Shown: positions 1 to 8,824 of the stretch, piece by piece
Position numbering within the stretch: position 1 is the stretch's first letter
Layout: the number at the start of each line of letters is the position of its first letter
Assembly (NCBI GenBank): GCA_017745015.1
Contig: JAGIAF010000003.1
Span: forward strand, 1 to 32,070
From: Bdellovibrio sp.
GTDB lineage: Bacteria; Bdellovibrionota; Bdellovibrionia; Bdellovibrionales; Bdellovibrionaceae
DNA length: 32,070 bases
Reading direction: 5' to 3'
Translations under genes and position numbers: made by a program
The notes under the pieces: generated by a model
The model's database searches: none
What the model saw: only the letters and a program-made list of their open reading frames with translations
What the model was told of the DNA's origin: nothing

Positions 1-2058
1 CGCATACACTTTATTCAACACGTCTTTATAGTACTTCTCTGACTCCACCGGGACGCCGGCCATTTCAAAGGCGCGACCGACATTGAATTTCGTATCCAGA
101 CGTTTTGAATTCTTAAGCCAGTTGTCTGCATATTGCTTATGAGTTTTCAAAGCACCAATAAAATCACCCGCTTCAACTTGTGAATGAAGTTTATTATTCA
201 CGTTGGCGATGATACGACCCGTAAGCAATGGAGCATCTACGCTTGTCGGATGTTCTTTATAGTATTTAGACAGAAGATCGATGGACCTATCGTACTCGTT
301 ACGTTGTGAGTACCCATCTGCCACCATCACCGTTGCGAATTGCTCCATGTTTGGCAAATCAACTTTCTTTGCCAACTCCATGATTTCTTGAACTGCATTG
401 GCGGCTTCTTTTTGTTTCATGCCCTTCATACGAGCACTCAAAAGACGCAAACGAGCAATCACCGCACTTGGTGTTTCACCATAGCGGAAATACGTTTCAA
501 GGTAAGCACCCATCACGCGAGATTTATCCGCACCCAAGATATCTAGCAACTCACCCAACCGAGTCATTGCATAAGGCGCGTGATCACTTGATGGGAATTT
601 CTTTACGAACTCACGATACAAATCCAAGCTCTGTGGGTATTTCTGCATACCGAACAAAGACTCTGCTTGGTTGTAGTAAGCGTTTGGATAGAAGTTTTGT
701 GCTTCTGGGTATTTCTTCAAAGAGTTTTGGTACTCTGCTACGGACTTCGCGAAGTTCTTGGCACGAACCCAAACATCACCTTTGCGGTAAGACGCTTCAA
801 CTTTCAAATCACGGTTGGTAGAGTTTTTCTCAACATCCTCATATTGAGCAACTGCATCTTCCCATTTATTCAAACGCATGAACGCAAGCCCCATTCCCAT
901 ACGAGCAAGATCTTTAGAAACGGCGTTCTTATCACCAAAATTTTTATTTTCGATATGCTCTTTAAACAGACGAAGAGCCGAAAGGTTGTCACCGCGCTCA
1001 AGCGTCAGATATCCAATCTTCAATGACGTACGTTCCGCCAACGGAGAATTTGGATATTTCGCGATAGCTTCTTTATACTTTTGAATCGCTTCATCAAAGC
1101 TTGATGGACGGTTTTGTTGTTGCCACAAAGCCAAATGAACGTCTGCCGTCATGAAATCGATGATTTCGTTGTACTCTGACTTTGGATATTTTTCTTTAAA
1201 CCATTCTTGAGTCTTAAGATAAACGCCGTATCTTTGCTTTTCAAAAAGTGTCAAAAGCAAACGAGCTTGTTTATTCTCATCAGATGACTTCGGAGCGATT
1301 TCATAGATTGCTGGAGTGACTTTCAATGTCTCCCATTGCGCCACCGGGGTTTCCAACATCGGGAAAGCAATATAGTAGTTATCTTTAGAGCGGATGATGG
1401 ACTCTTCTTTAATATCATAAGGCTTAATAGAAAAACGTTCATAACCTGGGTCGCCGCCATCAAAGATACCGGCGTGAACGCCATCATCATTAGCCGCAAC
1501 TGCCGCACCTTTATTATTGATTGCCAGTACGTCCGCTGTTGCAGGCTTTCTGTTTTTTTCAGTTTTTGCTTTTACAACTGTTTGCGCGGACTTAGCGTCG
1601 TCATTTCCTTCTGGAGTTTTCTTTGTTTCCGTCCTTTTAGACTTCTTCGCAGTCTTAGCGATATTTGGATTAACATAAAAATCCATGATCAAACGCGAAG
1701 GTTGATCTGTAAGATAATCGAAAGTTTCAACGTCACCTGCAGACAAGGTAAATGAGATCACTGACTTACCATCAGTGCCTTGAGGGTTCACGGAAACAGC
1801 TGTCACCATTTCACTTTTAAAGGATGCGAAGGATTTGATTGTAGACTCATCCAATGCAGGAACAGTCATCTGGACGATAGTCTGGCCTTTTGAATCAAGA
1901 CGCTTAACATCGTAGTCCCAGTTTTGTTGACCAGATAATTCAAGGTGAACTGTATCTCCTTGAAAATTTATTACGCCATTAACTTTATTGTTAGCAGCCG
2001 AAACTGCTAGACCAAAGAATAGGCATCCTGCCAATACAACATGTCGTAAAGTGTTCAC
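1..2058 (-). CDS. Exported protein with AMIN-like N-terminus and tetratricopeptide repeats (partial, 3' end outside window)
   Basis: Manual reverse-strand translation is open from GTG at 2058 to the window edge: VNTLRHVVLAGCLFFGLAVSAANNKVNGVINFQGDTVHLELSG...FDYLTDQPSRLIMDFYV (AMIN-like), then TPR-like helices (SPLAERTSLKIGYLTLERGDNLSALRLFKEH...WEDAVAQYEDVEKNSTN). AAGGGG lies upstream of the GTG. Absent from the ORF track because it is open-ended. Confidence 0.8.
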   Translation of the reverse strand, partial: MNTLRHVVLAGCLFFGLAVSAANNKVNGVINFQGDTVHLELSGQQNWDYDVKRLDSKGQTIVQMTVPALDESTIKSFASFKSEMVTAVSVNPQGTDGKSVISFTLSAGDVETFDYLTDQPSRLIMDFYVNPNIAKTAKKSKRTETKKTPEGNDDAKSAQTVVKAKTEKNRKPATADVLAINNKGAAVAANDDGVHAGIFDGGDPGYERFSIKPYDIKEESIIRSKDNYYIAFPMLETPVAQWETLKVTPAIYEIAPKSSDENKQARLLLTLFEKQRYGVYLKTQEWFKEKYPKSEYNEIIDFMTADVHLALWQQQNRPSSFDEAIQKYKEAIAKYPNSPLAERTSLKIGYLTLERGDNLSALRLFKEHIENKNFGDKNAVSKDLARMGMGLAFMRLNKWEDAVAQYEDVEKNSTNRDLKVEASYRKGDVWVRAKNFAKSVAEYQNSLKKYPEAQNFYPNAYYNQAESLFGMQKYPQSLDLYREFVKKFPSSDHAPYAMTRLGELLDILGADKSRVMGAYLETYFRYGETPSAVIARLRLLSARMKGMKQKEAANAVQEIMELAKKVDLPNMEQFATVMVADGYSQRNEYDRSIDLLSKYYKEHPTSVDAPLLTGRIIANVNNKLHSQVEAGDFIGALKTHKQYADNWLKNSKRLDTKFNVGRAFEMAGVPVESEKYYKDVLNKVYA

Positions 2059-2164
2059 TCCTAGAACCCCTTTTCCCTTCCCTGTGTGATTGCACAGACA
2101 ATGCCAGGTCATTCCAAGGTCTATTGGCAAATATGTTCAAGATGGGCAAAAAGTTTCATAGAAT

Positions 2165-2184
2165 TATTGTCGGTCCCGACAATA
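2165..2184. promoter_or_regulatory. Perfect dyad TATTGTCGG-TC-CCGACAATA, candidate operator
   Basis: 9-bp perfect half-sites, 2-nt centre, in the intergenic region between divergent genes starting at 2058(-) and 2261(+). Confidence 0.5.
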
Positions 2185-2260
2185 TGATGACAGAGACCTT
2201 GGTCCTGATTCGTTGCGCGAGACTGAATTTTCCCTCAAATAATTCCGATAGATAGGCGTT

Positions 2261-2749
2261 ATGAGAAACCACTTTAAATACTTCATCATGAGTTTACTTC
2301 TCACTAGCTGCGTTTCCGTGGAATTGCCGGGGAATAAAATGACGTCTGCAAAAGGCGTTGAATTCCAAGACCCTGGCGGATCTTACGATTCGATCAAAGC
2401 TAAAAACGCCGACAAAACTTGGCAGAGCAAAAAGTCAGGAAATACTATTTCCTATCTTTCTGAATGCGGGAACACCGCTGATCCAAGTTTACAGTCTATT
2501 GAGTCCGATTCGCTGAGTGCGCTCAGTAATTTGGAAATCTTGAAGACTGAAACAACGACATTTAATGGTCGTGGAGCTCGCCAAACGATTGCTGCTGGCA
2601 CAGTTGATGGCGTTCCTGTGGCGCTGGCATTGTTGGTCTTTAAAAAGAACGGCTGTAACTACACTTTGAGTTACGGCGGTCTTGAAAAGCAATTCAACAG
2701 TGAACTTTCTATTTTTGAAGACTTCAAAAAGAATTTCAAGGCGCCGTAA
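2261..2749 (+). CDS. Small lipoprotein, first gene of mla-like operon
   Basis: MRNHFKYFIMSLLLTSCVS: signal peptide with LLTSC lipobox; stop directly abuts the next ATG (2750). Confidence 0.8.
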   Translation: MRNHFKYFIMSLLLTSCVSVELPGNKMTSAKGVEFQDPGGSYDSIKAKNADKTWQSKKSGNTISYLSECGNTADPSLQSIESDSLSALSNLEILKTETTTFNGRGARQTIAAGTVDGVPVALALLVFKKNGCNYTLSYGGLEKQFNSELSIFEDFKKNFKAP

Positions 2750-3538
2750 ATGTTAACACTGATGAAGCCCTTGACTAGTTTTACGATCGAGATGCTCCAC
2801 TTCCTGGGCGGAATTGGATATTTGACTCGTGATATTTTCAGAGAGCTTTTTAAAAGCCGTATTTACTGGCGATTGTTAATCGAGCAAATTTACCAGGTCG
2901 GTATGCGTTCAGCTCCATTGATTGTGGTCACAGCCGTATCTGTGGGCATGGTTATGTCACTGCAATTCGGTCTGGGCTTGGAAAAGTTCGGCGGTAAAAT
3001 GTACGTGCCAAAACTTCTTGCTGTAACGATTCTTCGCGAGATGGGTCCAATGTTCACCAGCTTGATGCTGGCGGCTCGTGTGGGCGCCGGTATTGCCAGT
3101 GAGATCGGCAGTATGGTGGTAACTCAACAAATCGATGCGATTCGCGCGTTGGGCACCTCCCCGATTCGCAAGATCGTTCTGCCACGTGTATTAGCCTGCT
3201 TGATTGCACTGCCAATTCTTTGTGCCGTGACGAACATCGTAGCTAACGCCGGTGGTTTGATCATTGGCGCTGTGGAATTGAAACTCGATCCTGGTTTTTA
3301 TCTTTTAAAAGTTCTGTCAACTTCGAATGTCTCGGACTACCTTTCGGGATTTGGCAAGACCTTCTTCTTTGCTCTCTTTATTGCGATTCCCGCCTGCTAC
3401 TTTGGTTTGAATGTTAAAAATGGAACTAAAGAAGTAGGTATCGCGACAACTAAAGCCGTGGTGGTTTCATCTATCCTAATTTTGGTGGGTGACTTCTTTA
3501 TTTCAAAAGTCTTTTGGATGGTTGAGAAACTTCTATGA
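2750..3538 (+). CDS. mlaE: MlaE-family ABC transporter permease
   Basis: Family-typical LTREM-like and GAGIASEIGSMVVTQQIDAIRALGTSPIRKIVLPRVLA block; gene order E-F-D. Confidence 0.92.
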   Translation: MLTLMKPLTSFTIEMLHFLGGIGYLTRDIFRELFKSRIYWRLLIEQIYQVGMRSAPLIVVTAVSVGMVMSLQFGLGLEKFGGKMYVPKLLAVTILREMGPMFTSLMLAARVGAGIASEIGSMVVTQQIDAIRALGTSPIRKIVLPRVLACLIALPILCAVTNIVANAGGLIIGAVELKLDPGFYLLKVLSTSNVSDYLSGFGKTFFFALFIAIPACYFGLNVKNGTKEVGIATTKAVVVSSILILVGDFFISKVFWMVEKLL

Positions 3539-4314
3539 AGCATAAAGAACAACAACCAGAACAACCTACTGAAGCACCACAAAGCTATATCGAAGTCATC
3601 GACTTCCATAAGTCTTTCGGCGAAAAGAAAGTTCACGACGGCGTGAGCTTCTATGTGCGTAAAGGTGAATGCTTAGGACTGATCGGTGGTTCAGGTACTG
3701 GTAAGAGCGTACTCTTAAGAACTCTTGTGGGACTTGAAAAGCCCGATCAAGGCAAAGTGATGGTTGACGGCATCGACATCGGACCGATGAATGAACGTCA
3801 ACTTATCGACATTCGAAAAAAAGTTGCCTATGCCTTTCAAGGCGGAGCTCTTTTTGACTCGATGACGGTTTATGAGAATCTCGCCTATCCATTGCGCGAG
3901 CATTTCCAGCTGAGTGAAAAAGAAATCTCGGATCAAATTCTTTCTCAACTGGAAGAGTTCGGTTTGGATTCTGGTACGCACAGACTGTTCCCCGGCAGTT
4001 TATCTGGTGGTATGCAAAAACGTGTGGGCTTAGCTCGTGCGATGATGATGCATCCTGAAGTCGTTTTATATGATGAGCCCACAGCAGGTCTTGATCCGTA
4101 CAATACAAAGAAAATTCAAGAATCTATTTTGAAATTAAAAGCCAAAGGTGTGACATCGATCTTGGTCACACACGATATGCCAACGGTTTATGCCGTTTGC
4201 GATAAGGTAGCACTGCTTCAAAACGGCCGCATCAGCGAGCAGTACACTATCGACAAACTCAAACAAGAGCCGAGCGGCGCTATGACTGAATTTATTAATG
4301 GAGAAAGTGCCTAA
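3535..4314 (+). CDS. mlaF: MlaF-type ABC transporter ATP-binding protein
   Basis: Walker A GGSGTGKS, signature LSGGMQKRVGLARA, Walker B VVLYDEPTAGLDP; ATGA overlap with the upstream gene. Confidence 0.95.
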   Translation: MKHKEQQPEQPTEAPQSYIEVIDFHKSFGEKKVHDGVSFYVRKGECLGLIGGSGTGKSVLLRTLVGLEKPDQGKVMVDGIDIGPMNERQLIDIRKKVAYAFQGGALFDSMTVYENLAYPLREHFQLSEKEISDQILSQLEEFGLDSGTHRLFPGSLSGGMQKRVGLARAMMMHPEVVLYDEPTAGLDPYNTKKIQESILKLKAKGVTSILVTHDMPTVYAVCDKVALLQNGRISEQYTIDKLKQEPSGAMTEFINGESA

Positions 4315-5117
4315 TGGAATCCAACGCGAGCACACAACTTAAAGTAGGGATCTTTCTTGCTGTCGGTATCGTCTTTATCTTAGGGTCGATTTTCTTTATC
4401 GGCGCAGACAAGTCGATTTTCCGCTCTTATACAAAACTACACGCCCACTTTGATCAAGTTCAAGGACTTGCCGAAGGCAGTGTGGTTTCTCTTTCTGGTA
4501 TCACTGTGGGTAACGTCCAAGCGATTACGTTCGTTCCAGAAAAAAACACTTTGGACGTCACAATGAAGATCGATGAAAAATACCTCAACCGTATCCGCGA
4601 AGGTTCGCAAGTGGAAATCCGCACGCAAGGTGCTTTGGGTGATAAGTTCGTCTTCATCATTCCTGGTGATCCAAAAAATCCAGCGGTCAAAGACGGCGAC
4701 TACTTGGAAGTCGCACGCGCGACCGACTTGATCGGTGTGATCTCTGAACGTGGCGGGGAAGCCGGTAAAATCTTTGATATCATCAATGAGCTTTACAAGA
4801 TCACTCATGCCATGAATGAGAATAATCGTCTTGGCAAAATCATGGTGAACTTCGAAACGGCTTCTACAAATCTGGCTCAAACAAGTAAAGATGCGCAGAA
4901 GGTTGTCTCTGATCTTTCCAGCAACGGTAAACTTACAAGTGCTGTTACAAAACTGGATAGCGTAATGGGCAAGCTAGATCGTGGTGAAGGCACCTTGGGA
5001 GCTCTTATTAACGATCCTTCCGTGCACAATCAGCTGAAGGCTATGTTAGGTGGCTCCCCACGTAAAAACCACGTAAAAAGCCTTCTCCGCACGTCTATCG
5101 AGAAAGAAGAAGACTAG
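4314..5117 (+). CDS. mlaD: MlaD/MCE-family substrate-binding protein
   Basis: N-terminal TM anchor then MCE domain (FDQVQGLAEGSVVSLSGITVGNVQAI...IRTQGALGDKFVFI); TAATG overlap with mlaF. Confidence 0.92.
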   Translation: MESNASTQLKVGIFLAVGIVFILGSIFFIGADKSIFRSYTKLHAHFDQVQGLAEGSVVSLSGITVGNVQAITFVPEKNTLDVTMKIDEKYLNRIREGSQVEIRTQGALGDKFVFIIPGDPKNPAVKDGDYLEVARATDLIGVISERGGEAGKIFDIINELYKITHAMNENNRLGKIMVNFETASTNLAQTSKDAQKVVSDLSSNGKLTSAVTKLDSVMGKLDRGEGTLGALINDPSVHNQLKAMLGGSPRKNHVKSLLRTSIEKEED

Positions 5118-5154
5118 TCTTTTTCAGTATTTCCAGGCTTATCTCTTGCTTTAA

Positions 5155-5189
5155 TCCTCCTTGTGATCCGCGAGGGTCCACGAGGAGGA
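5155..5189 (+). promoter_or_regulatory. Hairpin sequestering the Shine-Dalgarno of the 5194 gene
   Basis: TCCTCCTTGTG (5155-5165) pairs with CACGAGGAGGA (5179-5189; 11 bp, one GU). It continues as AUCC/GGGU pairs closed by a GCGA tetraloop. The buried GAGGAGG is the apparent SD of the ATG at 5194. Confidence 0.6.
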
Positions 5190-5193
5190 ACAT

Positions 5194-6015
5194 ATGCCAT
5201 TTCAGCCAAGGGCCAAGGCGCTTAAACGTCACCCTGTCTTTATCTTAGACAGTCGCCGTCTTATGCTTGGATTCACCGCCCTGCTGATGACATTATCGTC
5301 CTCTGCCCATGCTCACCAGTCCTGTGAGGCCATCTTTGAAGATGCTGCCCCCTATAAAGATGAAGCTATGGCCTTAGCGTTGGAGAAAGCCACACACCTC
5401 TCAGATCCCGATGGTCTTTCCATCAAAGATTTGGAATTCCTGGTCGAGAAAATCTATGATCAGAATGACGGCAAAATGTTCCGCGTTTCTGATTACTGGA
5501 AAAAATCTGCCAAAGAAAGAACTCGCGCGACGATTCTTCGTCAAGTAGGCGAAGCCGTCACTACGCGTGGCCTGATCACTTACTTCCGCGAAAATGGACT
5601 TCTGCTTGAGAGCTCCACTCTGTCGTCTAAATTGAAAATCATCAATCGCTCCGCGTGGTTTAATGCGGCTTCAGGAGTGTGGATGGCAACAGGAATTTCT
5701 CGTGGAAAGGCACCCGTTTTTATTCCGGAGTTTTATTTTAAAATCACTCCTGACGAAATGACGACGTTAATTCTGCGTGGTTTTCATTCAAAAGAAGGCC
5801 GCGAGATCTTAGATCGTCACGGCCTTAAACAAGAAGTCCTTCGCGGTTATACACTTTTTAATCGCTACTATACACGCATCGCTTTAGCCGTTGTCGCTTG
5901 GGTGCTCTATGAAAAGACAGCGGACTTCCTCAGCAAAGAGGACAACCATACAATGGAAGAATTTGGAAAAATGATCTGGGAAGAAATCATCTTGAGAAAG
6001 GCTAAGGGACAATGA
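5194..6015 (+). CDS. Hypothetical exported protein, putative Tat-type signal peptide
   Basis: ORF with strong SD (GAGGAGGAACATATG); N-terminus ...ILDSRRLMLGFTALLMTLSSSAHAHQS has an SRR motif, hydrophobic stretch and AHA cleavage-like site. Confidence 0.75.
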   Translation: MPFQPRAKALKRHPVFILDSRRLMLGFTALLMTLSSSAHAHQSCEAIFEDAAPYKDEAMALALEKATHLSDPDGLSIKDLEFLVEKIYDQNDGKMFRVSDYWKKSAKERTRATILRQVGEAVTTRGLITYFRENGLLLESSTLSSKLKIINRSAWFNAASGVWMATGISRGKAPVFIPEFYFKITPDEMTTLILRGFHSKEGREILDRHGLKQEVLRGYTLFNRYYTRIALAVVAWVLYEKTADFLSKEDNHTMEEFGKMIWEEIILRKAKGQ

Positions 6016-6872
6016 GAAAACTCATCCTTCTTCTAACTTTTCTGGGACTGGCAGCCTGTCAGGGCAATACCGACTATGGTGGCAACATCTCTGGCAAAAC
6101 GATCGTTGGCGGTGAAGAGGCCGATGCGACCAATCCGCTGTCACGTCTTATTTTATCTCATCGTACTATTCTTACGGATAACGGTGGCGAAGATGCTGAA
6201 GGTACAGAAGTACGCTACCTTCAATGCTCTGCTTCGGCGTTGACTAAGACTTTGATTCTAACAGCAGCTCATTGCGTGAAGCCTGATACCTCAAGTACCA
6301 TCGACTTCAAAGATGCTGATGGCAGATGGGTCAGCACACCTGTTGTCAAAGCTACTATCATCGATGAATACCAAACGAACAATGATGCCGATCTTGCGAT
6401 CCTGACGTTGAGTCAACCTCTGCCAGATTTCATCCAAATGGTGACTTTACCTGAACCGACATTGCCGATTGATTTGAAAAAAACCAAGCTGATGGCAGCA
6501 GGCTGGGGTCGTAATGTGGACGTCGCACCTTATGGTGGCGCAGGCACTTTGCGTTTCGTCGGTGTGAGCATCACCAATTATGCGATCGAAGAAAGCACCT
6601 TCATCGTCGACCAAACCGATGGCAAAGGCATGTGCCAAGGCGATTCCGGTGGACCCGGTTTGATTGAGTTCCAAGGTAAGAACTACGTCCTTGGCGTTGC
6701 GAAGAAAACTATGTTCGTGCAAACAGAAGATGATTCTGAAACACACAAGTGCAATTACAAAGGTACTTATGTGAATGTCTTAAAGTACAAGAAATGGATT
6801 GTCGACACTGTAAATGCGCTATCGCAAGAACCGGCTCAGTCTTCGCTTTCTGAAGACGGCGCGAGTCTTTGA
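6012..6872 (+). CDS. Trypsin-like (S1) serine protease, lipoprotein
   Basis: Lipobox LAAC; catalytic motifs LTAAHC, DADLAIL, CQGDSGGPG; ATGA overlap with the upstream gene. Confidence 0.92.
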   Translation: MRKLILLLTFLGLAACQGNTDYGGNISGKTIVGGEEADATNPLSRLILSHRTILTDNGGEDAEGTEVRYLQCSASALTKTLILTAAHCVKPDTSSTIDFKDADGRWVSTPVVKATIIDEYQTNNDADLAILTLSQPLPDFIQMVTLPEPTLPIDLKKTKLMAAGWGRNVDVAPYGGAGTLRFVGVSITNYAIEESTFIVDQTDGKGMCQGDSGGPGLIEFQGKNYVLGVAKKTMFVQTEDDSETHKCNYKGTYVNVLKYKKWIVDTVNALSQEPAQSSLSEDGASL

Positions 6873-7258
6873 ATCATCTCACGAATCCCTGTTTGATCGT
6901 CTTGAGGAACCTCGCGGCGATCCAGGGTGAACTTGATATACTTAACAAAGTTATTCTCAAATTTCGAATTGATGGTGTCGCGGATTTGATCCTTCAAAAA
7001 GATCATCTGCTGCATCCACGCTGAGTTGCGGACCCAGACGTACAAAACGCCTCTTTGGAAGCCCACCGGCTCTGCATTTTTTGCAATGGTAGGACCGACA
7101 ACTTCCTCCCATTTCGCCCATAATTTCCAACGCATGAACTGTTCTGACAATGGCGACTTGCCATTTTCAAAAAGACTCTGTAGGACTTCAGATCCTAGAG
7201 TAAGCTTGCGCTTTGCATTTTTTGGGTTGCTTGGATCATTTGAATTCATGCGATTCAA
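6836..7258 (-). CDS. DUF721/DciA-like protein
   Basis: RWKLWAKWEEVVGPTIAKNAEPVGFQRGVLYVWVRNSAWMQQMIFLKDQI matches the DUF721 (DciA-like) pattern. Confidence 0.8.
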   Translation of the reverse strand: MNRMNSNDPSNPKNAKRKLTLGSEVLQSLFENGKSPLSEQFMRWKLWAKWEEVVGPTIAKNAEPVGFQRGVLYVWVRNSAWMQQMIFLKDQIRDTINSKFENNFVKYIKFTLDRREVPQDDQTGIREMIQRLAPSSESED

Positions 7259-7285
7259 CTACGTTAACAAAGGAATCTGAAAAAG

Positions 7286-8605
7286 ATGACCAATTTCACG
7301 CAAAATCAAAAAATTTCAGTTGTTGGCGCGGGGCTCGCAGGCTCTGAGTGCGCATTGCAGCTTGCTGACATGGGTTATAAAGTGGTTCTTTTCGAAATGC
7401 GCGACAAAACAATGACTCCGGCGCATAAAACTCACAAATTTGCAGAACTCGTGTGTTCTAATTCTTTTGGCACAATGAACGAAGTTTCCGCTCCAGGACA
7501 GCTTAAATGGGAAGCGAAACACCTTGGCTCCCACATCCTTTCCCTAGCCTATGAGTCCGCTGTTCCCGCAGGACAAGCTTTGGGTATGGATCGCGAAGTA
7601 TTCTCTCAGCTTGTTACCGATAAAGTTAAAAACCACCCGAACATCGAAATTCGCACAGATGTCGTAAAATCCTTGGCGGACGTTCCTCGCCCGACAGTGA
7701 TCGCGACAGGTCCACTGACTCACGATGAACTTGCGGAAGATTTACGTAAGCATTTCGGTGATGAGTTCTTGTATTTCTTTGATGCGATTGCGCCGATCAT
7801 CGATGCAGAAACAATCAATACGGAGATCGCGTGGAAAGCGGATCGCTGGGGCAAAGGCACAAATGATTACTACAACTGCCCCATGAACAAAGAGGAATAC
7901 AACCGCTTTGTAGAGGAAGTTGCTAACGCTCGCAAAATTGAACCTAAAGATTTCGAAAAAACAGAATTCTTCGAAGGCTGTATGCCGATTGAAGTGATGG
8001 TGGACCGTGGCCCGCAGACATTGCGTTTTGGTCCCATGAAACCGATTGGCTTGGATGACCCTCGCACCAACCGTTATCCCTGGGCTGTCGTGCAACTTCG
8101 CCAAGACAATAAAGAAGGCACGGCTTACAACATGGTAGGCTTCCAGACACGCATGGCTTACGCAGAACAAGTGCGTGTCTTCCGTATGATCCCAGGTCTT
8201 GAGAATGCAGAATTCTTGAAACTAGGCAGCATCCACAGAAACCTCTTTATCAACACACCGAAGAGATTGAATAAAGATCTCTCCAGCAAAAATGATCCAT
8301 GGTTGTTCTTTGCTGGTCAAATCACTGGCGTTGAAGGTTATTTCGAGTCAACGTGCGTGGGCTTATTGGTTGCGAAATTCTTAGATCAAAAATTGAAAGA
8401 CAAACCTTTCAATCCTCCACCACGCGCTTCTGCGATGGGCTCTTTGCTTGAGGCGATCACCGATGAAACTCGTGCTGATCACTTCCAACCGACGAACATC
8501 AACTTTGCTCTGCTTCCTCCATTGGCGGAAAAAGAAAGAGACAAAGAAATTCGTAAAAAGAAACAAATCGATATCGCTCGGGCTGCTATCACTTCTTGGA
8601 CTTAG
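7286..8605 (+). CDS. trmFO: Methylenetetrahydrofolate-tRNA-(uracil-5-)-methyltransferase TrmFO
   Basis: VVGAGLAGSECALQLADMGYKVVLFEMRDKTMTPAHKT...FAELVCSNSF; AGQITGVEGYFESTCVGLL. Confidence 0.96.
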   Translation: MTNFTQNQKISVVGAGLAGSECALQLADMGYKVVLFEMRDKTMTPAHKTHKFAELVCSNSFGTMNEVSAPGQLKWEAKHLGSHILSLAYESAVPAGQALGMDREVFSQLVTDKVKNHPNIEIRTDVVKSLADVPRPTVIATGPLTHDELAEDLRKHFGDEFLYFFDAIAPIIDAETINTEIAWKADRWGKGTNDYYNCPMNKEEYNRFVEEVANARKIEPKDFEKTEFFEGCMPIEVMVDRGPQTLRFGPMKPIGLDDPRTNRYPWAVVQLRQDNKEGTAYNMVGFQTRMAYAEQVRVFRMIPGLENAEFLKLGSIHRNLFINTPKRLNKDLSSKNDPWLFFAGQITGVEGYFESTCVGLLVAKFLDQKLKDKPFNPPPRASAMGSLLEAITDETRADHFQPTNINFALLPPLAEKERDKEIRKKKQIDIARAAITSWT

Positions 8606-8627
8606 GTTCCGTGCCCGGTTGTTGAAT

Positions 8628-8822
8628 ATGCGACAGAACTTCATGAGTATCGCAGAAGCAGCGAAGAATTTTGAAGTGGGAATTTATAATCGTTCGAACA
8701 TGTCAGCAGCCGATGTGAAATCCATTAGCAAAGCACTGCAAGAGATGGTCGAAGATGGCACGTGGAAGAAAATCAAAGACAGGTACGCAAATTTTCCGCC
8801 ACCTGTCTCATCGAAAAAATAA
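8628..8822 (+). CDS. Short ORF resembling the extreme C-terminus of a family-3 solute-binding protein; possible gene remnant
   Basis: FEVGIYNRSNMSAADVKSISKALQEMVEDGTWKKIKDRY resembles the SBP_bac_3 C-terminal helix (..DGTWKKI.DKY). Internal ATG of the 8448 ORF, whose upstream part overlaps trmFO. Confidence 0.4.
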   Translation: MRQNFMSIAEAAKNFEVGIYNRSNMSAADVKSISKALQEMVEDGTWKKIKDRYANFPPPVSSKK

Positions 8823-8824
8823 AG

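Noticed and set aside
340-1755. Several plus-strand ORFs (340-546, 468-821, 667-1026, 1336-1755)
   Set aside because: All are antisense to the open-ended minus-strand AMIN/TPR gene, whose translation is protein-like throughout.
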